Notes under the pieces: generated by a model
Told to the model about the DNA's origin: nothing
Databases searched by the model: none
The model's input: only the letters and a program-made list of their open reading frames with translations
Origin: Maea johnstoni
Taxonomy: Eukaryota > Annelida > Polychaeta > Spionida > Magelonidae
Direction of reading: 5' to 3'
Assembly (NCBI GenBank): GCA_963942565.1
Contig: OZ012694.1
Span: forward strand, 39,219,909-39,283,908
DNA: 64,000 nt
Part shown: positions 23,546 through 33,801 of the stretch, in pieces
How positions within the stretch are numbered: position 1 is the stretch's first letter
How the letters are laid out: each line of letters starts with the position of its first letter
Program-made: the position numbers and the translations under genes

Positions 23546-24270
23546 ATGTTTTGCAACCTATGTTGCACCCTGTTAATCACTTCTTATGATACACTTATTT
23601 GTTGTAGAATATGTACTATTGGCAAGCTGCATGGGCATCCTCGGCATTATCAGGCATGAGTATATATGGAACAGTCATTTAGTTACATAAACTGTCACCA
23701 GATGTCACCACCTAATAGTAATGTTTCTCATAGTTTTGTGTTGTCCAGCAGTCACTTCTAGTGCTGCAGACATAAACATTGTTGTATTTGTAACTTCATA
23801 TGTCATATATGGTCAATGAAAAATACAATACAATACATTGAGATGAGGCAACTTCTAGTCAATCAACAAAGAACACACTTTAAAGTCCACCAAATATAAG
23901 TTTATAATAATTCTCCATTCAGTATGAGTTATTTAGTTATGTAAACTATCTATAGATGTCACCACCCAATAGGACAGATATATGGCATAATCGCACACAT
24001 ATATATACTTGCTGTGAACTACCACTTTCAGAATCCCCAAAGATATTCCCTGTATATTTTACCTTGATTAAACAACTACTTGCTCCAGAGGCAATCAACG
24101 ACCATGAAATCTTATCCCTAACAGTAAATGGCCCTTCATTTAATGGACACGTGAATGCCTAAACGCCTTTTCTATTGGAAAGGGCACAATGAAATGATGA
24201 AATAATCAGTAAAAATTGAAATAAACTCATTGTTAGAAATTCTTTGTGTTTAATAACCTCATATATATAT

Positions 24271-24560
<290 letters not shown>

Positions 24561-24639
24561 TCCAATGAGTAATATCCTAATATTTTGGAAGAATTAAACA
24601 CTTAAATAACAAGGTTATTCTGACTCTTACCTAATCTAG

Positions 24640-24725
24640 ATCAGACTTCCTCAGAAATCATGGGATTTTCTAAGGATAATTTTAGGATTTCCTTGGTACA
24701 CCCAGCTTCATCTGGTAAGGCAGAC
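24640..24725. repeat. Family C piece
   Basis: One near-complete unit: ACTTCCTCAGAAATCATGGG, TTTTCTAAGGATAATTTTAGG, then CCAGCTTCATCTGGTAAGG. Confidence 0.6.
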
Positions 24726-24930
24726 ATGAATGGGTCACCCATGCAAGCACAGCAGTGAGGCCGGTCTATGTCAGTGATCCAATATTACAGTAAATGTGAA
24801 ACAATAATATATGGAATAACTCCAGATTAGTATCATAACTGAGCTTATGTTCGGCTTTCTTTATGTCCTCTAATAAAGACGAGTTCTGCCAAATCCACTG
24901 GCAGATATGGCATAAAGGCAATATTATAAA

Positions 24931-25017
24931 TCACCCACCGCCAAAATAACTGCCACGGGTTATGGCGTTCATATTGATATTTTGATAACCCATTGGAGGT
25001 CGGAGCACCGGGTTGGT
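24931..25017 (-). other. Possible terminal coding exon (weak)
   Basis: On the minus strand a pyrimidine-rich stretch ends in TATTACTTGTCAG, a fair splice acceptor. It is followed by 28 open codons and TGA at 24931-24933. The reading would end MNAITRGSYFGGG. Codon choice is balanced and GC is higher than around it. No family was recognised. A different minus frame is open for 86 codons over the same bases (24845-25105), so the correct frame, or any coding at all, is uncertain. Conserved non-coding sequence is the main alternative. Confidence 0.15.
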
Positions 25018-25289
25018 CTGACAAGTAATAGAATAACAGAACACTTTTGAAGAAATTTTGTCCATTCAAAAAAGAAAAAAACAACAAAAACACAACTTTT
25101 AACAATATATGTTTAATTTCATATTCCTTATTGGAAAAATATTTTTTATTTCTTTCAGACTAGGAGGATGCTGAGAGAATGAATGAGATGGACTACATCA
25201 ATAAATAAGTCCAATCTGAAATTGGAAGGTGCAGTGGCATCCATCTTGGTAGGTTTTTATTAAGAAGAAGGTACTTAGGGTTGGGCTGT

Positions 25290-26500
25290 ATGACTATATT
25301 GTGGACCTCGGCGCGTGATATATGGGAATATGCAAATACCACTTCCAGTGAGAAAATCACAGCAAAACTGTTAATCTTGACTTTTCCTTCAGCGGACTGG
25401 GGTACGTTATTACCAACATAATCTCAGGAAATATCAAATATGTTCACCAAAAGTCGCAGGAGATTTAAGAAAATATTACATGTTCATCGTAATATAACAA
25501 TCACCTTCCCTCTTACATATTGCTATGGGTACTTTTTCATCAATATTCTCTTGAAATACAGAAATCCCAGAGTGCTTAAAAATCACCCAGGTTTTCTCCA
25601 GAGCTAAAAGGTGAGCGCTTTTGAACGTTTTAAAGGAAAATAGCGCTCAATACAAATGACAGTTATATTATTTATTACTATTACTCTACCTTATACAAAC
25701 AGTGATTCCAAATAGTCCCAAAAAATCATGCACAGCCAGAATTGATCTGAATTAATCTCTCCTCGCGTCTCCATAATAGCCTATATGAGCCAGGGGGTCA
25801 GAACGAAGGACCTTGTTTTTGACAAATTTTCTAGCCCCTTGAAAAACATGAAACTGCATCTTAAGGAGCATTTGCTAATGAAAAGAGTCTACCCCTCCGC
25901 CACTTTGATAAAGTGCTAAGGGGCCTACGGTTGCCTAGCGATGCGGATACTCATTCTTGCTGATTTATACCAATGGTGATCCGGACCGATGGCGGTATCC
26001 AGCGAGATGTTTGCTATGTCTAATGTGCTTCCCCATGGTTACAGCTGTTAAGACAAACCCCAATCACTGACTACACGCCGCGGCGGGAAATGTGTCAAAC
26101 CCGCCCTCCACTTTCCAGCCCTCTTTCACTTCACAAAATACTGCTAAGCCTCTACCACTGAACCAAACGCTGTGACTCAACTACAAAGAAATGTTTTACT
26201 TCATATAACAAAGGATTTTCCAACGTCACTGACCACCAGAGTATTTTCTGGCTGAAGCATCAATGGCAGATTCTTATTTCATTAGGTGTTTCACACATGG
26301 ATAAAGATTAATACTTCTCAATTATGCTTTAATTGATGAGTTACTGGTTCAAGGTTGTCAGATCATGTGTGCAGTCTGGATGTAAATTGGCTTACTAAAG
26401 CACATTTGTTATTTACATTACTATTTTTGTTAATTTTCTTTATTTCAACAAAGGCAGTGTGGAAACGTGATATATAATCTTAAAATTCATATCAATATTG
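25290..26500. promoter_or_regulatory. Second repeat-poor block, possible enhancer
   Basis: About 1.2 kb without local repeat families. It holds an octamer ATGCAAAT (25330-25337), an RFX X-box-like GTTGCCTAGCGATGC (25930-25944) and an E2F-like GGCGGGAAA (26082-26090) in a CpG-rich core (25900-26110). No convincing reading frame crosses it. Regulatory function is inferred from composition and motifs only. Confidence 0.3.
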
Positions 26501-26828
26501 GAGAAAATACCTGCCTCAAACAAGAATGCCATTTGCGAGGTAATTCTACCCTAGATGAAAGTGGCTTGATTTTCATGTTTTACAACAAAAACACCTGTTG
26601 TTTAACCAATCAAAATCCTTCTTTTTTCATTTGAGCAAAATATGTATTGCATATTACACATTGCAAAACTTTTTCTGGCAAGTTGTGTGATAAGTGTTTG
26701 TTAAGAACAACCTCAACAAACCTCCCTAAATGTTTTTAGAATTTATGTTTCATTCCAAGAATATCTCTAAAAGCTAATACAATGAGGTCAAGAAATCAGT
26801 AATCAAAGACTATCTCTGGCCATACATC

Positions 26829-27035
26829 TTTAATGCTCACAGCGGCCAAAGAACATTTTGATGAAATCCTGCAGGTAAATGCAAGATTGGGATAATATTC
26901 AAAGGAGGGTTGTTAATCAGATCAATATCAACAACTCGATCTTTTTCAAAGATTTGTAAAATCATCCTCAATTCCAAAGATACTGTCAAATTAAGTATCA
27001 GAGATACAGACGTAAAATTCTAGAGGAACTCTTAA
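26829..27035 (+). mobile_element. Family B element abutting a family A copy
   Basis: Starts TTAATGCTCACAGCGGCC. The right arm keeps AATTCCAAAGATACTGTC and GAGGAACTCTTAA. Its terminal TTAA (27032-27035) is also the first TTAA of the following family A element. Confidence 0.7.
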
Positions 27036-27262
27036 CCATTCATATGCTAGGGCTACTTTCGCCCAAAGCACAAGGATACAACAATTTTTTGAAAACTATC
27101 TAAACCCTGTCATGTTGGTTTTCATTAGATTATAACTCTCGTTGAGTACTCTCAGATGAGTAACCATATGTGCCAGGGGTTCAATCATTTTTCAGTTTTC
27201 TTGTATCATTTAGTATTGGCCAAATTAGCCGCCATATACCAGGAGCATATAATAAGGGTTAA
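27032..27262 (-). mobile_element. Family A element
   Basis: Starts TTAACCATTCATATGCTAGG and ends CATATAATAAGGGTTAAG. Slightly longer than the family norm through small insertions such as TAGATTATAACTC in the centre. Confidence 0.8.
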
Positions 27263-27743
27263 GCATTAAGGAGTAAAACGAGTGTTTGTAATGGTTGTAG
27301 CTTAAGTAGCTACTTTGCTGTATCTACACAAATTTTTTGTTCAAATGATGCCTAATAGCAAGTTATTCCTCTACCTGCCCACAAGCTGATATAGCCTGTT
27401 TTTAACATTAGATATGATGTATAGTCCTTTCTATAGTACTTCCATACCATTTCCAAACCACTACCACATGTAGCTCAGGTATCCTGGGGTTTGTCTCAAT
27501 CATAAAATTCAATAGAAAAATTGGTGTTTAAATCTGAAGAGGTTTTTTCCAATGTAAAAGGACAACGTTTTACTATAATGAAATGGAATTTAAAAATTGT
27601 TCAAATCTCCAGCATTATTTCACAATGTAAAAGGATAACATTTTACTCAAAAAATGCGGTAAAAAGATGTTCCAACCCTAAAGACTACTCTGCAGTGTTT
27701 TGCTGAATACAAATTATCAATTTAACCTATCAGCTCTCCATTG

Positions 27744-27956
27744 TACATGAGAGCATACATGACAGGCAGAAAAAGATATTCAGCCTTTTTGCAAACACTT
27801 CTTTCCGAAAACTGGAAAAAATATTTAAATATTTGTGAAAAAATTTAAAAACGTCAGAAAAAGTGAAATGTTTTTTCCAAGACTTTTTGGAAAACGTGCA
27901 AAAAAAAGTTTAAGTTCAAAAATCTTTTTTCTGCCTGTCATGTATGCTCTTTTGTA
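27744..27956. mobile_element. Inverted-repeat element with TA flanks
   Basis: GAGCATACATGACAGGCAGA plus AAAAGAT at the left is matched on the opposite strand at the right over about 34 bp with few differences. TA lies at each boundary (27744-27745, 27955-27956), as expected for a Tc1/mariner-type target. The roughly 140-bp interior is A/T-rich with TTTTTCCAAG and CTTTTTGGAAAA foldback steps. Confidence 0.8.
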
Positions 27957-28277
27957 CCATTCACTTAGTGGTAGTGGTATATCCGTCTGAACTGCCCAGC
28001 ATGACCCTCCTCCTAATGCTGTTCTATTCTTGCCGTAATGGCTGGTCTGGGAGCCAGTTCACAAGCCAAATGCTGTAAGTCCTATCCCATCCAATACGTC
28101 CAGAAAAGCCTAGGCGCGAGAAATCAGGCTCTCGTATGATGACAGGCCATTCTGAGTAGACCCTACGGTCAGCTTTATAGTTAGTGCTGCAAAAATAAAG
28201 TCATCCATCATGATTGGGTTCTCTGACCTATAATTGTCTAACACAACCCCCTTACCAAATGACGCCTGGAAGGAAGG

Positions 28278-28507
28278 AAGGTAAAGGTAAAGGTATTCGG
28301 TTTATAGTCTTTTATCCACCAAAATCTTCACACAACCTTCCTTCCTTAGCAGGCCTGTACACACAGAAACCATTAAAATCCCTGTGGGATATTCCAGAGC
28401 AGCTGGCAGCACATGGCCCGCAATCTCTAAGCACTGCTTTATTCATGCTAGGTAACCATTTTGCAGCTGGGTAGACTGAGGCAATATGGAATAAACTGCC
28501 TTGCCCA
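28278..28507 (-). mobile_element. SINE-2 body without tRNA head
   Basis: Matches the SINE at 14430 from the tail (three GGTAAA-type units near 28280) through CAGAGCAGCTGGCAGCA to ACTGCCTTGCCCAGACC, then stops before the promoter boxes. Confidence 0.75.
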
Positions 28508-28529
28508 GACCACACACTCCATCTGATAG

Positions 28530-28665
28530 GGTCAAGTGGGAGAGTTGCCACTGACTTGGGATTAGGTGGTGGCTTTGGATAGGTTATGACACCATTTACG
28601 CAATTGTCTTAAGTTATGATAAGGCTCCTGAATGGCAGAGAAAAATGATGATAAACAAAATTCCA
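28530..28665 (+). mobile_element. SINE-1 3' part joined to SINE-2
   Basis: Begins GGGAGAGTTGCCACTGACTTGG and ends GAATGGCAGAGAAAAATGATG with AAACAAAATTCC. Head to head with the preceding SINE-2 body, giving a mosaic in which neither piece keeps its promoter. Confidence 0.6.
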
Positions 28666-29019
28666 AGTACATGAATAAAAGTTGTTCTACGTAACAAATC
28701 TCAGCGATTACTTCTGACAACTCTTAATGTATTGATATTGGGCAGCGCATCTGGTCAAATCATCCAAACACTTAAAGCCTCTGGTTGAGCTGAAGGGACA
28801 TTAACCCTCCTCTTAAAGCCTTCTTTAAGGCCACCTTGGAGCTCACACTCACCTGGCCCTAATCACCATTAGTGCATAGGTAATGTGTGTGATAACGGCC
28901 AGGTAGATCAACCACATTAAGGTAATTACTTTCTGTGCAGAATAACATACCACTCCAAGGGATGCATATATGTCCAGCCGCAATAGCTACATGCTGTAAA
29001 TAACAGGTGCCTCTGATTC

Positions 29020-29180
29020 AATTCCAAAAAATCACTGATGAGATCAGCTTCTTTTTTGAGGCAAATCAAGGAAAAACAACAGAATTCTTATCCTATCTCT
29101 GACTCAATCCCTTCAAAAGTCGCTGATGAGATCAGCTTCTTTTTGAAGGAAATCAAGCAAAAACAACATAATTTTTGTTC
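29020..29180. repeat. Two-copy tandem duplication, 77 bp
   Basis: CTGATGAGATCAGCTTCTTT occurs near 29034 and 29111, each followed by AATCAAGGAAAAACAACA or a close variant. A well-preserved short duplication. Confidence 0.8.
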
Positions 29181-29284
29181 TACCTTAGTTTGGTAAATTT
29201 ATAGGCATTTAGTTAATGGCATTTCGTTTCATGCCTGATAGGGACCAAATGGGTTTCCCTTACCAGAGCCTTTATGAAAAATTT

Positions 29285-29350
29285 AACCTTTAACTTCCTA
29301 GGAAATCCTGGGAATTTCTTGAATCCTAAGGATTCCTTAGTATCTAAAGC
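29285..29350. repeat. Family C piece next to family A
   Basis: TTCCTAGGAAATCCTGGG, then TTTCTTGAATCC and GGATTCCTTAGTATC. It ends where the next family A copy begins. Confidence 0.55.
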
Positions 29351-29561
29351 TTAACACTTCCAATGCTAAGTCTACTTCATCCAATACAAATACATAAAGA
29401 TTTTTGAAAATGATCTAAACCCTGTCATGTTGGTATTCATTAGTTAGCTCTCGTGTAGTACTCCCTGATGAGTACCCATATGCCAGGGTTTTAGTCATTA
29501 TTCAGGTTTTTTTGCATCATTTTGTATTGGCCATATTAGCCACAAGGAGCATAAGGGTTAA
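29351..29561 (-). mobile_element. Family A element
   Basis: Complete from TTAACACTTCCAATGCTAAG to GGAGCATAAGGGTTAA. Confidence 0.85.
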
Positions 29562-29691
29562 TTTGGTAAAGGAGGTATTGGTATAAATATGCTGTATAGT
29601 AATTAATGGCTCAGTATTGCTGGAAGACTGTCATCTAACAATTTCTCTATACATGGCGAAAGAGGCACTTAAGCTCTAGTTGTCTAAGTGC

Positions 29692-29703
29692 CCACCAGGG
29701 GGC
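29692..29703 (+). promoter_or_regulatory. CTCF-like site
   Basis: CCACCAGGGGGC matches the CTCF core consensus of bilaterians exactly. It is followed by AATTAATT. Motif match only. Confidence 0.4.
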
Positions 29704-29817
29704 AATTAATTGCTTGGCTTGATGTTGTCAATCCTCAGACTTCAATTAAGCAATACACATCTGGAGGGTACACATGATCTTATACATATTGGTGTATGAT
29801 GATAACAAAGCATTATC

Positions 29818-30036
29818 CTAACCCTAATATGCTGGTGGTGGCCAATATGGCCAATACTAAATGATGCAAAAAAACTCAAAAATGACTGAAACCATGGCAA
29901 ATGAGTACTCATCTGAGAATACTCGTCGAAAGCTATCCAATGAATACCAACATGACAGGGTTTAGATGGTTTAAAAAAAAATTGTTTCCATTATATGCTT
30001 TGGACGGGAGTATAGCCTTAGCATTAGAAGGGTTAA
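29818..30036 (+). mobile_element. Family A element
   Basis: Starts CTAACCCTAATATGCTGGTGG and ends GCATTAGAAGGGTTAA. Full length. Confidence 0.85.
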
Positions 30037-30197
30037 TACAATGGTTCATTGAAAGGTATCATTCTTGAATGGTTCAACAATCCCTCTTCGGTTATTTTTC
30101 AAATATTTTTGCTATTTCTAGAGTCATGTTTAACGTTGAAGGACCATGTGTGCACTGCAGATGAAAGTGGGCGAGCTTATTGCGGTTCACTAATAGC

Positions 30198-30209
30198 CCA
30201 CCAGAGGGC
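30198..30209 (+). promoter_or_regulatory. Second CTCF-like site, same orientation
   Basis: CCACCAGAGGGC is a one-base variant of the site 506 bp upstream. It lies in a repeat-poor block (30060-30370) between two family A copies. Confidence 0.35.
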
Positions 30210-30374
30210 CCTCTCAGTAATGGCCTCACGAGATGAGGCGGAAATCGTAAGTGAAATTAGCACTCTTTCATAATGGAGTGTAAATTACGCACATTGTGCA
30301 AATGGAGTCTGACTCTAGGGGCTAGCCTCAAACATAACCTATATCATGGCTTAATTATCATAAACCATTAATGC

Positions 30375-30592
30375 TTAACCCTTCTAAAATTATGCTGCTG
30401 ATGGCTTACTTTGGCTTATATGAAATATACAAAAATCCTGAAAAATGATTGAACTGGTACATGGGTACTCATCTGAGAGTTCTCATTGAGAGCTATCTAA
30501 TGAATACCAGCATGACAGGATTTAGATGTTTTTCAAAAGATTTTGTGTTCTTGTGCTTTGGACAAAAGCATCCTCAGCATTGGAAGGGTTAC
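30375..30592 (+). mobile_element. Family A element
   Basis: Starts TTAACCCTTCTAAAATTATG, with small insertions in the left arm, and ends GCATTGGAAGGGTTAC. Confidence 0.8.
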
Positions 30593-30639
30593 AAGTCACT
30601 CGTCGTCTCAATCCATGATGCTTTTTACAATGACAAGTA

Positions 30640-31540
30640 AATCAAAAATGATTTTAGATTTTATTGGGCAGCACATGGGTTTGTGCAGTAGACCTTAATA
30701 GACAATCATTGGCATTTTAATCCATTTGTCCTTCAACCTTATTCTGCTAAAAACCTGTTCATGTCTTAGAAGGCAAATGCACCATCAGAATGATTACATT
30801 CAAAATGAACTTAGATAATTGTCATCTTTCAAATAAAACCTCTCCCAAACATGTCCTCTTCAGCACTCCTGAGTTATGGCTCACACAAGTGAGTAAGTAA
30901 CATGTCTTAGGTATATAGTCATACGGGGGCAGCTATCCTCACCAGAGCCTTATAATAAGCACCAGCTGTGCCACCAGTGGTCAAGGGATAGCAGTAACAG
31001 GGAAGCCTGGCTTCCTCTTTCCTGCTAATTTTCCTTCCTGGCTTTCAATAAGCGATCACAATTTTCTAGAGCCACATTAATCGTTAAGAAGTAAAACATA
31101 TAAAGCATGGTGGCATTGAGCCATTCATGCAGGGATCAGCAGGAACGCAAATTTTTGACTTACTTAGGGAACTTTTCCCTTAGAACAATGTGATTTTTTC
31201 TAACCTGAAATATGAGTTTTTTCCTTCCTATGAACAGAGGAGGATTAGCAAAATAGTGGTGTTTGAAAATGAAATACATCTAAGAGATGTACTCTTTGAA
31301 TTTTGCTATAACTATCATCATTAACACATCCCATCGATGATAAATAGAAGGCAAAATTATATTGAAAATGATTGAACAAATAAAATAAAATAAAAGAAAT
31401 AAAACATAATTACTGAACAGTGTCTACCGGAAATAAACTCACCTCTCATATTTTAAACATAAAGGAAGAATATAACTGGTACCTGGTTCAATTCTAGCTA
31501 TAATGCTATGATGAAGTAAAAGGTTAGAATAGATAATGGC
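30640..31540. other. Stretch without recognised features
   Basis: Mostly unique AT-rich sequence. A loose family B-like block may lie at 30725-30900, beginning TTAATCCATTTGTCC. No reading frame of note. Confidence 0.4.
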
Positions 31541-31542
31541 GG

Positions 31543-31850
31543 CAGGGCTCGACACTAACAGTAAACTGCTGGCCCCAGGCCAGTAAAAGTCCCCAAAAAC
31601 AGCTTCAGGCCAGTAAAAAAACCTCTACTGGTCCTACAGGGCCAGTAAACATTTGGGTACATTCTTGTTTACAAGTTTCACCTCAAGAATAAAAGAAATG
31701 AATGTTGTTGATGAATTTTATGCAATATTTTTTCTTGTTATGCTAACGAAAAAATTGTAGGACCAGTAAAAATGTTGCAGGACCAGTCGATCGCAGGTGT
31801 TACTGGTTCTACGGGGCCAGTAACATATTGAGTTAGCGTTGAGGTCTGGG
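31543..31850. mobile_element. CAGGGCTCGA-ended element, GGCCAGTAAA type
   Basis: Starts CAGGGCTCGACACTAACAG; the right end GAGTTAGCGTTGAGGTCTGGG is a decayed inverted copy. The interior repeats GGCCAGTAAA or its complement at least six times (GGCCAGTAAAAGTCC, GGGCCAGTAAACAT, GGACCAGTAAAAATG). Interior words differ from those of the 24271 and 36998 elements although the ends agree. Confidence 0.6.
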
Positions 31851-31974
31851 CAGTAGACAATATTAATGTATTCCTGAAATGTGAAACAAGGAACCATATG
31901 TACCAAGCAGAGAGGCGTCATGACCTTTAGTGCATGCTTAATTAATCATCCTTTATACTTCCATCCGTGGTCAT

Positions 31975-32208
31975 TAGGTCTGAAGGTAAAGTTGTTTGTT
32001 TCCTGTAACTCTTCCTATCCAAGTTTTTTTACTCAAAAAATCTGTAACCCAATGTTTTTTTATGGCCCTTCCAACTCACAATCAACATAAAACATGCATA
32101 AAACAAACATTTCAAAATAAAAATAATAATCATCAAAAAAAAAATTACCAAGCTACCCACCCTAGTTCATCGGACCGTTACAGGAAACAATTTTTTTTCT
32201 AGGCCTTA
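31975..32208. mobile_element. AGGCCTAAAA-ended element
   Basis: Left TAGGTCTGAAGGTAAAG then GTTGTTTGTTTCCTGTAAC; right GGACCGTTACAGGAAACAA and TCTAGGCCTTAAT. GTTTCCTGTAAC and GTTACAGGAAAC form the subterminal inverted repeat. Confidence 0.7.
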
Positions 32209-32242
32209 ATAAGTTACATGCAGGGTAAAGTATCTATGTTGG

Positions 32243-32460
32243 TGCATGACTGTCATATTGCCAAAAAACAGTTCCATAGCAAAGTACCTTTTAATAACAT
32301 GACTGCCACAAATTTCTTTTGTTCAAAGGGAAAAAGGAGAAATGTTCAGCAGAAAACTACCAACTACTCTCCTCCCAAAATTTCATGAATTTATAATTAT
32401 TTATGAAGTTATTGTCAAAAGTATCAAAGATTCTGACAATGATTTCAAGAGTAACTCTCA
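32243..32460 (+). mobile_element. Family B element, ends decayed
   Basis: Keeps GACTGTCATATTGCC, AAAAAGGAGAAATGTTCAGC and ATTGTCAAAAGTATCAAAG. The TTAA ends are not seen. Confidence 0.45.
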
Positions 32461-32985
32461 ATACCACACATGTATATATATATGCTTCTGTGGTAACATA
32501 ATCTAGAGAACCATGCACACATATATATGCATGCTAGCTAATCAAATTCATTTAATGAATATAATAAGCCTGGCTCAAAATTCTAAAACACCCCTATGGT
32601 ACCTAGAAAATTACGCAATTGGCTGTCAGAATATTGTGCTTTATTCAAGGTTCATTATGATTTATTATACCTCACGTGAAGATTCTTGATTCTGGTTGGT
32701 CAAGGGCCATGGATTAATCGCCATGATTTCCTCACTCCTTAAAGTGACAGGCTGTTGTCCTTAACAGCTTATGAAATAGTTGAATAATTCATGGCAACAG
32801 CCATGAAATAGTTGAATAATTACCGCTAGCCCGAAGAATAGTGACCGATAGCATGAACACCTACAGAGTTTGCCGGGTGACCTACCGGTGAAACTAGTTC
32901 AACAAGGCAGACGACGAGTATTTATCCAAAATCTCTAGTGTTTGTAACTGTTCCCCCTTTTGTGTTTTGTATTTGTTCGGTAAAA

Positions 32986-33126
32986 CAGATATGACATCCC
33001 TCTGGGGTTTTCACCAGGAATAACTTTCCCTCCAGTTGATTGTCGCCCTCGGGCTACGCCCTTGAGCGACAATCCTCTCTCAGGGAAGTTATTCCTGGTG
33101 GAAACCCCACAGGGATGTCATATTTG
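32986..33126. repeat. 141-bp foldback sequence
   Basis: The left arm ATATGACATCCCTCTGGGG and TTTTCACCAGGAATAACTTT is matched on the opposite strand by ATATGACATCCCTGTGGGG and TTTCCACCAGGAATAACTT. The loop has GATTGTCGCCCTCGGGC facing GATTGTCGCTCAAGGGC. The arms differ at only a few sites, so it would form a strong hairpin. It may be the core of a larger element that includes the block at 32660-32870 with CTGGTTGGTCAAGGGCC; the outer limits are unknown. Confidence 0.8.
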
Positions 33127-33287
33127 TATAATATAACATGACAATGGCAGACTTAAATCTTATAACTGATGGTCAAAATTGAACAACCCTGTACTTGGTA
33201 TTGGCCCACAATCCCTGTTACAATTTGGCATCAGAGATTTCTAAGCAAAATTACAATTCACACTTGCAAGGGTTAAGCATTAATAGG

Positions 33288-33493
33288 TTAACCCTTATGC
33301 TGCTGGTGGTTAATTCAAAACTGATGCAAAAAATCGAAAAATGACTGAAACCCTGGCAAATGGATATTCATATGAGAGTATTCAGCAAGAGCTTTCTAGT
33401 GAATACTTGAACATGACAGGGTTTGGATTGTTTTCCAAAATCATTGCATTATTGTGCTTCAGATGAAACTAGCCTTAGCATTAGAAGGGTTAA
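33288..33493 (+). mobile_element. Family A element
   Basis: Complete from TTAACCCTTATGCTGCTGG to GCATTAGAAGGGTTAA. Just upstream, GCAAGGGTTAAGCATTAATAG looks like the end of an older element. Confidence 0.85.
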
Positions 33494-33801
33494 AGTATAG
33501 TAATGCTGTGGCCCGGTATTCGATGGTCTGCTCTGCGAATACCAGTTATTACTAACAATAATACATCATCATTCTCATCATAGAGCCAGTAGATTATGGC
33601 AACTGACTTTATTATCATTTTACAGCTTTTTCTCACGAGGCGATCTTTTTTTCTTGACACCCAAATCTGCCCATCGCATCACAAGGGACTTGCATGTAAT
33701 CATACAATTACATTCCGCAGAACAAAACACTCCATTCTCCTCCATGGCCCTAAGACTATAGCCTCAGGGAGCAGCTTTATACAAATTCTCATAGACACTG
33801 A

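Noticed and set aside
28214-28551. Overlapping frames of 79-86 codons on both strands
   Set aside because: They translate SINE-2 and SINE-1 sequence.
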